Part shown: piece after piece, positions 8,487 to 16,352 of the stretch
Layout of the letters: the number at the start of each line of letters is the position of its first letter
Numbering within the stretch: the stretch's first letter is position 1
Position numbers and translations under genes: made by a program
Source of the DNA: Helicobacteraceae bacterium
GTDB taxonomy: Bacteria; Campylobacterota; Campylobacteria; Campylobacterales; Sulfurimonadaceae
Assembly: GCA_947498025.1 (NCBI GenBank)
Contig: CANMJR010000031.1
Location: 1 to 33,400 of the forward strand
Reading direction: 5' to 3'
DNA length: 33,400 nt
The notes under the pieces: model-generated
Database searches by the model: none
Told to the model about the DNA's origin: nothing
Seen by the model: the letters and a program-made list of their open reading frames with translations, nothing else

Positions 8487-9485
8487 TTAGCAAATTCTTG
8501 GAAGCAACTCGCCGCTTGGCGTATCTAAAAATCTTGAAGTTCCCCAACTGCTCTTAAGAATAACTTTTTTCAGATGCGTATCCGTTACTTTACCTATTAT
8601 CGCTGCATTTTTACAACTCTCGAAAGTTTTCAAAATCTCAACTGCTCTTCTCGCATCGTCATGATTTACCGCCAAAACAAAAGTACCCTCATTCGCCAAA
8701 GCAGTCGCTTCAAAACCGAGCATCTCACAAATGCCTTTTACCTCATTGCTGATAGGAATGCTCTCTTCCTCAACTTCTATGCAGATATCTGACTGTCTTG
8801 ACCACTCATTTAAAACAGCGCTCACACCGCCTCTGGTTGCATCTCTCATAGCCGTTATTTTTATGTCTGCATCCAAAAGAGCCTTTACCTGAGGGTAAAG
8901 CGACTCACAATCGCTCTGCAAAGAACTGCTCATCTCGACACCTTCACGGGCTACAAAAATAGCCGCACCATGACAGCCGATATCACGGTTTACAATGATG
9001 ACATCATCCTTTGTTATGTTGTTGGAGCTGATGCCTTTTTTTAAAACTTCACCGATTCCCGTCGTGTTTATGAAAATCTTATCGACACTTCCGCGAGGCA
9101 CAACCTTTGTATCTCCGCTCACGATAATCGCACCGTTAATCTCAAGCTCTTTTTTCATACTTCGCACGATTCTCTCTAAGTCTCGCGTCTCAAATCCCTC
9201 TTCGATGATGACACTGCATGTCAAATATTTCGGCTTTGCACCCATCATAGCAAGGTCGTTACATGTACCGCAGATAGCAAGCTTCCCAATGTCTGCTCCC
9301 GCAAAAAAGAGAGGCGAAACCGTAAAACTATCTGTTGAAAATGCCAACTCTCCGTTATGGATAATAGCCGCATCTTCGCTTTTGTCTAGGATATCGTTTT
9401 TAAAAGCCTTGTAAAAAACTTTAGAGATAAGTTCATTGTTCTCTTCTCCACCGTTTCCATGTGCTAGTGTTATTGTTTTAGTCAT
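8487..9485 (-). CDS. hypE: HypE: thiocarbamate dehydratase for cyanide-ligand synthesis
   Basis: This 332-residue protein has the usual length, begins with the LAHGNGGEENNELI glycine-rich block, and has ATP-binding AIR-synthase-type segments (FSTDSFTVSPLFF, GTCNDLAMMGA, MRDATRGGVSAVLNEW). It ends in the flexible tail PRIC, whose terminal Cys receives the carbamoyl group from HypF and is dehydrated to thiocyanate. All catalytic features look intact. HypE passes CN to the HypC-HypD complex. The gene is now separated from hypD by a roughly 3.1-kb insertion carrying toxin-antitoxin and nuclease genes, although hypD and hypE are usually adjacent. It is followed within a few bases by hypX. Confidence 0.95.
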   Translation of the reverse strand: MTKTITLAHGNGGEENNELISKVFYKAFKNDILDKSEDAAIIHNGELAFSTDSFTVSPLFFAGADIGKLAICGTCNDLAMMGAKPKYLTCSVIIEEGFETRDLERIVRSMKKELEINGAIIVSGDTKVVPRGSVDKIFINTTGIGEVLKKGISSNNITKDDVIIVNRDIGCHGAAIFVAREGVEMSSSLQSDCESLYPQVKALLDADIKITAMRDATRGGVSAVLNEWSRQSDICIEVEEESIPISNEVKGICEMLGFEATALANEGTFVLAVNHDDARRAVEILKTFESCKNAAIIGKVTDTHLKKVILKSSWGTSRFLDTPSGELLPRIC

Positions 9486-9511
9486 CTGTTTTCTCCATTG
9501 TTTTTATTCGC

Positions 9512-10447
9512 TTATATCAGATTTAACTCTTCGCTTATGTCTTTGATGAGTTTGCTTAAAGGGCGTTTGTGTAAGTCGTCATCGCTCACATATCCACATG
9601 TCACAAGTCTCAGTAAATCTTCACGGTTTTTAAATAGCGTTCCTTCATATTTTTGCATAAGTTCGTCTATGTAGCTGTCGTTGTAAATCTCTTTTTTTTG
9701 AATCAACTCGGCAACTATATCTTTATGATTTTCATATAAATTTTTTAAATTAAATACCTCTATATGTTTTTCTACTTTTTCTTTATCTTTTATAGCTTCT
9801 ATATCAAACATCACTCTTTTAGCATCTAAAAAATCTATTTTTTCATCTTTAGCAATAGACTTTATTCCTTTATATCTGAACTTTGCACTCTTATTAAAAC
9901 TCTCTAAATAAGGATAAAAAATATTTTCTCTCTTTGATGATTTTCTTTGATTACATGTCGAGCAACTAGGTACTAAATTGTATAAACTAACTGCAAGATA
10001 GGGATAATCTTTTTTATCAAAAAAGTGGTCAAGTTGGGCTGTTGCTTTTTCTATGTTGTTTTTACTAAAATTAAAAATGTAATTTCGATTGCAATAAGGG
10101 CATACATTGATATTTAACTCTTTTATAAAATTTGCTTTTTTCAATCTTTTATACATCTCTAAAAAGTAATCTTTTTCTTTAGATTTTAGTTCATATCTTT
10201 TTGGATTCTCATCCAAAAATTTGACTAGTTTGTACATATAATCATAATCAGCTTTTATGATTTTTTCAAAAGTTATTTTATCATCAAAATTTTTGAGTTT
10301 TGTTTTTAACAATTTATCTATTATCTTGAATTCTATAGACCAAATAATCTGTTTATCTTTAGTCTTTACTAACTTATTTTCAAATAGTTTTACTACTGAA
10401 TTATAAAAATTATCAACAATGGTTTGAGTTGTATAGATTTTAATCAC
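9512..10447 (-). CDS. ptuB: HNH endonuclease of a Septu-like (PtuB-type) defence pair
   Basis: This 311-residue protein has an HNH/zinc centre visible in its middle: CPYCNRN at 116-122, LDHFFDK at 139-145 (catalytic His141) and YNLVPSCSTCNQRKS at 156-170. The order CxxC, then DH, then N...CxxC-N is characteristic of the retron/Septu-associated HNH family. The N-terminal 110 residues are helical and lysine-rich with no known domain. Its start overlaps the stop of the ATPase gene at 10444-11955 by four bases, so the two are co-translated. In type I Septu the ATPase PtuA and nuclease PtuB form one complex that degrades DNA during phage infection. The assignment rests on this pairing and the HNH pattern; another ATPase-HNH system is possible. 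Confidence 0.75.
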   Translation of the reverse strand: MIKIYTTQTIVDNFYNSVVKLFENKLVKTKDKQIIWSIEFKIIDKLLKTKLKNFDDKITFEKIIKADYDYMYKLVKFLDENPKRYELKSKEKDYFLEMYKRLKKANFIKELNINVCPYCNRNYIFNFSKNNIEKATAQLDHFFDKKDYPYLAVSLYNLVPSCSTCNQRKSSKRENIFYPYLESFNKSAKFRYKGIKSIAKDEKIDFLDAKRVMFDIEAIKDKEKVEKHIEVFNLKNLYENHKDIVAELIQKKEIYNDSYIDELMQKYEGTLFKNREDLLRLVTCGYVSDDDLHKRPLSKLIKDISEELNLI

Positions 10448-11955
10448 TTTTCTAACTCTTCCAATCTTTTTGCCAAATTTTCCATATCAGATTTTATTTT
10501 ATCAATCTCATCAACTTTAGATAATCTTTTACTGTCAAGCATTCTTTGAAGTTGATTTTTTATAACAGGTTCACCAATAATATTTAAAAGTTTTTGAGCT
10601 TCATCATTATCTTTGATGCTTGACTCTTTATCATTGAGATAATTTATAACATCTTCTATCTTACCTTTCGCAAACTCACCCATAAGCCCATCTTCCATAA
10701 AAAAACCGTGAGAAAGTAAAGTGTGGATATTTGCTCCGAAAGTTTCAATCTTAGTTTCATCATTCACATTTTTACAATTACCAGTTTTTTTATCTTTTTC
10801 TAAAAATATGATATTTTTTTTCGATAAATCTGAGAGTAAAAATGGAGAATGAGTTGCAAAAATAAAATGATATTTTTTAGGTATCTTTTGCAGTAAGTTG
10901 ATTATTTCATTTAAATATTGCTTTTGCCATTGAGGATGTAACGCTATCTCTGGCTCATCAAATAAAAATAATAATTCTTCATTTGCATTTATGTAAAAAA
11001 ATATACTTAGAAGTTGAGAAAAAATAACTTTTTCTCCATGACTTAAATGATTATATCTTCTCTCTTTTTCATCAATAAAATCAAATTCAAAATAATGCCA
11101 ATAATCTTTATGAAAATAAATATTTTTTTGTTCTTGAGACATCTTGGATATTTCATATTCTTTCATTGTTGCTACAGTCATGAAAAAAGTTTTGAAATCA
11201 TTTTGTGACAAAGAAGTAGTTGTATTTTGTATTAACAACTCTTTATCACTAAGTATATTAGAATTAACATCTAAGCCTTTTTGCTCAATATAGCAAATCG
11301 ATAAATACTGATGATATAAATCAGTTATTGCTTTTAATATTTTTTCTATTTCATCAGACTTTTTAAAATTAAGTAAAGATATATGTTCTTGAATAAGTTT
11401 GTCATAAGATTTTAATGAAATTTCTACTTTTACTGGTTCATACATAAATGAAGAAATATGAAAAGAGTTCATACTGTCTTGCTTGGCAGAGAGTATATTC
11501 ACAATTCCTTGTTTTTCAAGTGTAAAATAACGTAAATTCGCAGAGCTATAATATCTTGCTCGATGTATTTTTTTATCTGAAACATAATATTTATAAACCA
11601 ATGAACAAATGTCACTAAATACAACTTCTTCGCTAATGGAAGTACTCATCACAATATTGGAGATATACAAAGGCACTTCTTTATGATAAACTAAAACATA
11701 TTTAAATTCATCTAACTCTTGTCCATTATCTGCTAATATTATTTTTTCAAGACATTCTAAAATCCTACTCTTCCCACTCCCATTCTCCCCCACAATAGCA
11801 GTAATATTAATATTTGGAGGAAAGATACTTACATGTTCTTTTTTATCAATAGTTAATTCACCATCTTTATACTTACATGTAAATCTCGGCGAAAAGTTAA
11901 ACCCTTGATTTTTTATATTTTTATACTCTTCTACCCAAAGATATACTAACTCCAC
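10444..11955 (-). CDS. ptuA: AAA/ABC-type ATPase of a Septu-like (PtuA-type) defence pair
   Basis: This 503-residue SMC/OLD-like ATPase has Walker A GENGSGKS at 56-63, an ABC signature LSHGEK at 304-309, Walker B LLFLFDEPE at 328-336 and an H-loop ATHS at 367-370. The long insert between Walker A and the signature is helical and variable, as in PtuA and other defence ATPases. No TOPRIM nuclease domain follows, which argues against a full OLD nuclease; the nuclease is instead the downstream overlapping HNH gene. A coiled-coil-like charged tail occupies about the last 60 residues. It would sense a phage-related cue or ATP level and control its partner nuclease. The gene lies inside the hyp operon on the same strand and is visibly more A+T-rich than hypD or hypE. 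Confidence 0.8.
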   Translation of the reverse strand: MELVYLWVEEYKNIKNQGFNFSPRFTCKYKDGELTIDKKEHVSIFPPNINITAIVGENGSGKSRILECLEKIILADNGQELDEFKYVLVYHKEVPLYISNIVMSTSISEEVVFSDICSLVYKYYVSDKKIHRARYYSSANLRYFTLEKQGIVNILSAKQDSMNSFHISSFMYEPVKVEISLKSYDKLIQEHISLLNFKKSDEIEKILKAITDLYHQYLSICYIEQKGLDVNSNILSDKELLIQNTTTSLSQNDFKTFFMTVATMKEYEISKMSQEQKNIYFHKDYWHYFEFDFIDEKERRYNHLSHGEKVIFSQLLSIFFYINANEELLFLFDEPEIALHPQWQKQYLNEIINLLQKIPKKYHFIFATHSPFLLSDLSKKNIIFLEKDKKTGNCKNVNDETKIETFGANIHTLLSHGFFMEDGLMGEFAKGKIEDVINYLNDKESSIKDNDEAQKLLNIIGEPVIKNQLQRMLDSKRLSKVDEIDKIKSDMENLAKRLEELEK

Positions 11956-12001
11956 AGCTTACCCCTTTCTTTCAATAACAAAATATTATAGATTTCATCT
12001 T

Positions 12002-12289
12002 TCATAATTTAGGCAAATTCTCTCTAAAAATCACCAATATTTCTATCTGCGTGTCAGAAACACTGTAAATTATGGAGTATCCTTGATAGACAAGTTTTCT
12101 GGTGTTTGGGGCGAGTTCTTCGGTGGGTCTTCCTGATTTTGGAAAGTTTGAGAGCGTTTGGATGATGTAGTTTTTCATCTTATCCAAGTACCTGTCGGCT
12201 GCTTCCTCATTTTTAGTTTGTTCAAAAATATATTTTGCCTGTTCCACTAAGTTCAAAACAGCAGTTTTTGAAAAAACTATTTTATGCAC
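12002..12289 (-). CDS. RelE/ParE-family toxin
   Basis: The start is chosen at GTG (12287-12289), which overlaps the antitoxin stop codon; the protein is then about 95 residues beginning MHKIVFSKTA, the normal ParE/RelE length. A longer reading from 12319 is open but would overlap the antitoxin by 38 bases. The fold pattern is typical: an N-terminal strand, two helices (about LNLVEQAKYIFEQ), the LSNFPKSGRPTEEL loop, then KLVYQGYSIIYSV and a final strand IEILVIF. ParE toxins poison gyrase and RelE toxins cleave mRNA on ribosomes; the sequence alone does not separate them well. It is paired with the Phd/YefM-type antitoxin directly upstream and forms part of the island in the hyp operon. Confidence 0.82.
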   Translation of the reverse strand: MHKIVFSKTAVLNLVEQAKYIFEQTKNEEAADRYLDKMKNYIIQTLSNFPKSGRPTEELAPNTRKLVYQGYSIIYSVSDTQIEILVIFRENLPKL

Positions 12290-12536
12290 GATAGGAGTTC
12301 TTTGCTGTCTCAAAAGCATCGTCGATGTCTAAAAAGTCGCCCTTTTGAATCTCTTTTATGGCATTTTGAACATCTTGTTTTATTTTGGCATGTGTGGCAT
12401 TGTATTCATCGAGTGAAATGATGACGACCAACTTGTTGTTTTTCGTCGTCACTATCACCTCTTCATTGTTCTCACACACATCTTCTATGATGCTTTTCAA
12501 ATTATTTCTAGCACTTGTGTAGTTTAACGCCTGCAT
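12282..12536 (-). CDS. Phd/YefM-family antitoxin
   Basis: This 84-residue protein begins MQALNYTSARNNLKSIIEDV and then EEVIVTTKNNKLVVIISLDEYNA, the standard Phd/YefM DNA-binding N-terminal domain. The C-terminal tail (about 55-84) is charged and would wrap the toxin. It precedes and overlaps the RelE/ParE-family toxin. An AAAGG ribosome-binding site and a perfect 7-bp inverted repeat with a -10-like TACAAT lie just upstream, as expected for an autoregulated toxin-antitoxin operon. The pair probably stabilises the inserted defence block or supplements it. Confidence 0.85.
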   Translation of the reverse strand: MQALNYTSARNNLKSIIEDVCENNEEVIVTTKNNKLVVIISLDEYNATHAKIKQDVQNAIKEIQKGDFLDIDDAFETAKNSYRA

Positions 12537-12549
12537 TTTAAAACCTTTT

Positions 12550-12567
12550 ATGACAGAATACTGTCAT
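12550..12567. promoter_or_regulatory. Inverted repeat, probable toxin-antitoxin operator
   Basis: ATGACAG and CTGTCAT form a perfect 7-bp inverted repeat around AATA, 14 bases upstream of the antitoxin ATG on the minus strand. A TACAAT hexamer overlaps its distal edge and could be the -10. Such a site fits autorepression by a Phd/YefM antitoxin. The promoter would read through ptuA, ptuB, hypE, hypX and hypA, since no terminator is visible between them. Confidence 0.6.
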
Positions 12568-12625
12568 TGTAACATATTTCATCTAACTAGCGTTTTTTTT
12601 GGATACTCAAATATTGGTAAGTTTT

Positions 12626-13768
12626 TTATACCAAATTCCCATACTTATAATACGCAGCACACGCGCCCTCTGAGCTTACCATACAGCTTCCAACGGGTGA
12701 AGTCGGTTTACATGCAGTGCCGAAAATGGTACACTCAGGGGGGTTTGCCATGCCTCTTAGGATGTCTCCGCAGATGCAAAGTTTGTGGTCTTCTATCTCG
12801 GCGATTGGAAGAATATCTTTGTATCTTGCCTCTGCATCATACTCTTTAAATTCAGGCTTTAGTTTTAATCCACTTTTTGGGATATTTCCTAAACCTCTCC
12901 ATTTAAAGAGGTCTCTTTTTTCAAAATATTTGTTTATAAGTTCTTGCGCTTTGACGTTTCCATCGTAAGTAACGAGCCGTTTATATTCCACTTCAAGCTC
13001 GCATCTGCCACTTATAAACTGTTTAACTATCATGCTGATTGCCTGCATGACATCAACCGGCTCAAAACCCGAGACAACCACGGGACGGTTATAATCCCTG
13101 GAAAACTCCTCGTAGATTTTACTTCCGCTTATAACACTTACATGTGAGGGTCCTAAAAATGCGTCTATTTTGTTGTTATAACTATCTACATGTATATCTC
13201 TGCTATCTATCAGCTCACGCATTACTTCGGGAACCGTTACATGGTTTATATGAAAAAAGATGTTTTGGATGTTTTGTTTTATGACCGCATCAAGAAGTGC
13301 CGCTGTCATCGGCGTAGTCGTCTCAAATCCTATGGCAAAAAAGATGATTTTTTTAGTTGGATTCTCTTTTGCAATCTTTAGGCATTCTAAAGGAGAATAG
13401 ACAAAACGAACATCTGCACCCTTGCTTCTTGCAGTTTGCAGACTTCCGTTGCTTCCGGGTACTTTTATCATATCGCCTAGAGTCACAAGTATCACATCCG
13501 GCTGCATACTTAAAACATAGGCATGGTCAATTCTCTCTTTTGGCATGATACAAACCGGACAGCCAGGACCGTGGATAAACTTGATGTTTGAGGGCAAAAG
13601 CTGAGGAAGACCGTACTTCATAATAGTATGCGTATGACCGCCGCAGACTTCCATAATGTTTATAGGATTTTTCAGCTTTGCTGCGTCCTCTTTTATGATT
13701 TTTGCATAAGCTTTTATGGTGTCTGCATCTCTAAAATCATCATAAAGATTTTTAAGTTCTAAAGCCAT
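12626..13768 (-). CDS. hypD: HypD: Fe-S scaffold protein for Fe(CN)2CO assembly
   Basis: This 380-residue protein has all HypD signatures: MEVCGGHTHTIMKYGL (about 39-54) and GPGCPVCIMP (about 67-76). The cysteine-rich C-terminal segment binds the [4Fe-4S] cluster (CICGDILRG, NPPECTIFGTACKP, GSCMVSSEGACAAYY). HypD with HypC holds the iron atom while HypE supplies cyanide and a CO source supplies carbonyl. The gene starts two bases after the hypC stop. It is no longer followed by hypE but by the toxin-antitoxin and Septu-like genes, so the maturation operon has been split at this point. Confidence 0.97.
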   Translation of the reverse strand: MALELKNLYDDFRDADTIKAYAKIIKEDAAKLKNPINIMEVCGGHTHTIMKYGLPQLLPSNIKFIHGPGCPVCIMPKERIDHAYVLSMQPDVILVTLGDMIKVPGSNGSLQTARSKGADVRFVYSPLECLKIAKENPTKKIIFFAIGFETTTPMTAALLDAVIKQNIQNIFFHINHVTVPEVMRELIDSRDIHVDSYNNKIDAFLGPSHVSVISGSKIYEEFSRDYNRPVVVSGFEPVDVMQAISMIVKQFISGRCELEVEYKRLVTYDGNVKAQELINKYFEKRDLFKWRGLGNIPKSGLKLKPEFKEYDAEARYKDILPIAEIEDHKLCICGDILRGMANPPECTIFGTACKPTSPVGSCMVSSEGACAAYYKYGNLV

Positions 13769-13769
13769 T

Positions 13770-14060
13770 TTAGACTTCTCTATTTGAACATTCGTCTGCT
13801 TCTAAAATCGCAAGTTGCCTATCCTCTTCGTTCATAGCATCTATAATTTCTCTATAAAGCTCCAAACTCTCCAATGCTTCTTTTTCATCGATTTTGTTCA
13901 TCACAAATCCGATATGCAGAAGTACATAATCGCCTATTTTTATCTCTTCTTCACTCATCAAAGATAAAGAAGCATCTCTTTGCACACCCATAGTATCTAC
14001 CGTTGCTATCTCATTCTCTTTGTCTATTTTTACTACTTTTGAGGGTATTGAAAGGCACAT
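13770..14060 (-). CDS. hypC: HypC/HupF-family hydrogenase maturation chaperone
   Basis: This 96-residue protein begins MCLSIPSKVV, the invariant N-terminus in which Cys2 holds the iron unit, and continues with the small beta-barrel block IATVDTMGVQR and IGDYVLLHIGFVMNKID. HypC binds HypD during ligand assembly and then carries the Fe(CN)2CO unit to the hydrogenase large subunit. The start codon shares one base with the stop codon of hypB, and hypD follows at once, so the three are tightly coupled. The tail after about residue 75 is acidic and slightly long for the family. Confidence 0.96.
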   Translation of the reverse strand: MCLSIPSKVVKIDKENEIATVDTMGVQRDASLSLMSEEEIKIGDYVLLHIGFVMNKIDEKEALESLELYREIIDAMNEEDRQLAILEADECSNREV

Positions 14061-14848
14061 TATCTCATCTCCATTTTAAACTTGATCCACTCGGAAACTT
14101 TTTTTATCGAATTCACTTCTTTTGTGCTGACTTCAAGTATGTCAACACTCGGTTTTAGCTTTCTTGCCATATATTTTTCTTTTTCAATATCATACTCAAA
14201 ATAGGGAAGCAAGTCTGTTTTGGTAAATAAAATCAAATCTGCCTGACGAAACATAACCGGATATTTAGCTATTTTGTCTTCGCCCTCAGGAATACTTACA
14301 AGCACTATGTTTAAGTGGCTTCCGACATCATAACTTGCAGGACAGACGAGATTTCCGACATTCTCTACGAAACATACGTCCATATTGTCCAAATTCATGT
14401 GATGCAGAGCTTTATGAACCATAAATGCGTCCAAATGACAAGCCGAACCTGTTTGAATCTGATGAGCTTCTATTCCTTTTGCTTTTAGTCTATCTGCATC
14501 ACGGCTTGTCTCCAAATCGCCCTCAACAACACCAAATTTAAAATCAGCTAAATCCGACAAACTTTCCAGAAGTGTAGTTTTTCCGCTTCCTGGGCTGCTC
14601 ATAAGGTTTATGCACAGAACACCGTGAGAGTTAAAATGCTCACGATTATGCTGTGCCTCTTGGTCATTTTTATCTAAAATTTTCGTAATTACAGAGATGG
14701 TTTTAGGGTCGTTTAGCTGTGGATTGTCATGCAAATGTTTATGAGTTTTTTGATGTTCATGAGAATCTCCGTGATGATGCTCGTGTGAATGGCTCTCTTT
14801 GTGAGAGTGACTATGTTCTACAATGCTGCAACCGCAATCTTTACACAT
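14060..14848 (-). CDS. hypB: HypB: nickel-binding GTPase
   Basis: This 262-residue protein starts MCKDCGCSI, the high-affinity CxxCGC nickel motif. A histidine-rich stretch of about 35 residues follows (SHSHKESHSHEHHHGDSHEH), which can store nickel. The GTPase domain has P-loop SSPGSGKTTLLE, the metal-site ACHLD, DVCFVENVGN and the guanine-specificity TKTD. HypB gives nickel to HypA or directly to the large subunit in a GTP-dependent way. The His-rich region is longer than in Helicobacter HypB, which suggests a nickel-storage role as in Bradyrhizobium HypB. The gene follows the nickel permease by 37 bases. Confidence 0.97.
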   Translation of the reverse strand: MCKDCGCSIVEHSHSHKESHSHEHHHGDSHEHQKTHKHLHDNPQLNDPKTISVITKILDKNDQEAQHNREHFNSHGVLCINLMSSPGSGKTTLLESLSDLADFKFGVVEGDLETSRDADRLKAKGIEAHQIQTGSACHLDAFMVHKALHHMNLDNMDVCFVENVGNLVCPASYDVGSHLNIVLVSIPEGEDKIAKYPVMFRQADLILFTKTDLLPYFEYDIEKEKYMARKLKPSVDILEVSTKEVNSIKKVSEWIKFKMEMR

Positions 14849-14885
14849 ATTTATATCCTTTATTTTATTTGTTTCTTTCGATTTC

Positions 14886-15527
14886 CTATCCGATTAACAT
14901 GTTAGAGCCGACAGCTACCGAAACGACTCCGGTAGTTGCAAAAACCCTTCTTAAGTTCTGTTTTGTGTTTAGCAGATTTTTATTTATATAGAGTATAACG
15001 ACTCCAAAACTTACAAATATACTCATGACTCCAAGCGTGAAAGCCAAAATCATTACAAAATCAACACTCTCTCCATCGATTACTCCGAGCGTTATAAGCA
15101 TGCCTCTAACTCCGCCTATACCCATCAATGTTCCTATAGTAAAGGCGGAAGCCGTGTCTGCGTCGTCGTGAACATGCTCTTTACCAAAAAAAATATGAAG
15201 ATGCTCTTTGCCCTCATGCATATGTTTTTTCAACCCGATTCTATCTGTGAAAACCATAAACAGAAGATATACGCCGATGCCGATAATCACCAATGACGAG
15301 ATAAGGTCTCCGTATCCTAAAATAGTCTCGCTTATATGATAACTCTCTAATATTTTTGCAAAAACAAAAAGAGATAATCCATGTCCGAGGGCGAAGAGCG
15401 CAGTAATGAGCATTGTTTTCTTTGTGTTTTTGCCGATTGAAAAATCTGCAATAGCCGTAAGATGATCAGGCCCAAAAGCATGCAATACACCGTACCAAAA
15501 AATAAGTAACAATCCGACATTTTCCAT
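14886..15527 (-). CDS. Nickel permease (NiCoT/NicO-like) linked to hydrogenase maturation
   Basis: This 213-residue membrane protein shows about six hydrophobic segments and the signature HAFGPDH at 16-22 (HX4DH), diagnostic for nickel/cobalt permeases. A second conserved GHGLSLF lies in the next helix, and a short His-containing loop (KKHMHEGKEHLHIFFGKEHVH) faces the cytoplasm or periplasm. It would import Ni(II) for the hydrogenases and shares the operon with hypB. It is shorter than classical NiCoT proteins (about 330 residues) and closer in size to NicO/UreH-type permeases. A TGAATA-GG-TATTCA dyad lies just upstream of its start. Confidence 0.85.
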   Translation of the reverse strand: MENVGLLLIFWYGVLHAFGPDHLTAIADFSIGKNTKKTMLITALFALGHGLSLFVFAKILESYHISETILGYGDLISSLVIIGIGVYLLFMVFTDRIGLKKHMHEGKEHLHIFFGKEHVHDDADTASAFTIGTLMGIGGVRGMLITLGVIDGESVDFVMILAFTLGVMSIFVSFGVVILYINKNLLNTKQNLRRVFATTGVVSVAVGSNMLIG

Positions 15528-15544
15528 ACGCTCTCCTCTTATAC

Positions 15545-15558
15545 TGAATAGGTATTCA
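15545..15558. promoter_or_regulatory. Dyad upstream of the nickel permease operon
   Basis: TGAATA and TATTCA are perfect inverted arms around GG, in the divergent region between the permease (-) and the zinc-ribbon protein (+). The arms resemble those of the palindrome at 24770-24783 in front of hydA and the TetR gene, although the spacing differs. It is a possible regulator site. Confidence 0.4.
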
Positions 15559-15626
15559 TATTATATATTTTTAAAGTAAATTTAAAATAAATTTTATACT
15601 TTCTTATATAGTTTCAGGACTATACT

Positions 15627-16301
15627 ATGCTAAAATATGCCATGGAATGTATTTACTGCAATAATAAAAAGTTATATCACTTAAATTCAGGTCAACTTAA
15701 ATGCTCAAACTGCAAAAAAAAGTTCTCTGTAAAAAAAATAGAGAAAGATTTGAAAATTATTGAGTGTTTCTGCAATGATTTGAACATAAATGAAGTAAGT
15801 AAAAAACTTGACATCAACTATGTAACCGTAAAAAAGAGATATGACCTTTTTAGACAGCTCATAGCAAGCCGCTTAGAAGATGAGTTCAAAGATAAAACGG
15901 TCATTGAGTATGATGAGTATATTTACCTTGAAAAAAGCAAAAGAGACATAAAAGAGAATATATTTGATGCACAAAATTTTTTAACATTTCATTATGACAA
16001 CAAAATTTACAACCTGCTTATGCAAAATCTCAACATGTATAAAAATCAGTTTATGGATGATGGAGCGGATGAAGCCTACTTCAAAGAGTTTTCAAAATAT
16101 ATGATGTGTAACAAAATTTCAAAAATACAGAAAAAAGAGAACCTTATAACCAGGTTCTGGATTTTTTTTGAAAAATCTATTTTGAAATATAAGGGAGTAA
16201 GGCACGAGAACTTTTTTTACTACTTGAAAGAGATTGAGTTTAAGTTTAACTACTCCAAAGAGATGCAAGAAAATTTTTTAATAGATTTTTATAAGGAATA
16301 A
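15627..16301 (+). CDS. Zinc-ribbon/HTH protein of transposase-like build, possible regulator
   Basis: This 224-residue protein has an N-terminal zinc ribbon (CIYC at 8-11, CSNC at 26-29) followed by KKKFSV and a helix-turn-helix stretch (LNINEVSKKLDINYVTVKKRYDLF, about 52-75). This layout matches the front of IS1595/InsA-type transposases. The remaining 145 residues are helical and Lys/Phe/Tyr-rich, and I cannot find a DDE catalytic core; the protein is also too short for a full transposase. No terminal repeats flank it. An AGGA lies about eight bases upstream of ATG 15627. The position divergent to the nickel permease suggests a regulator derived from a transposase, but this is inference. 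Confidence 0.6.
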   Translation: MLKYAMECIYCNNKKLYHLNSGQLKCSNCKKKFSVKKIEKDLKIIECFCNDLNINEVSKKLDINYVTVKKRYDLFRQLIASRLEDEFKDKTVIEYDEYIYLEKSKRDIKENIFDAQNFLTFHYDNKIYNLLMQNLNMYKNQFMDDGADEAYFKEFSKYMMCNKISKIQKKENLITRFWIFFEKSILKYKGVRHENFFYYLKEIEFKFNYSKEMQENFLIDFYKE

Positions 16302-16352
16302 ATTAAATTTTATATACTATGTTTAACTTATTTAAAATTATGGAAAATTATT

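Noticed and set aside
12550-12849. Plus-strand open frame of 99 codons antisense to hypD
   Set aside because: It runs opposite a clearly conserved HypD C-terminus and covers the toxin-antitoxin operator; it is a shadow frame.
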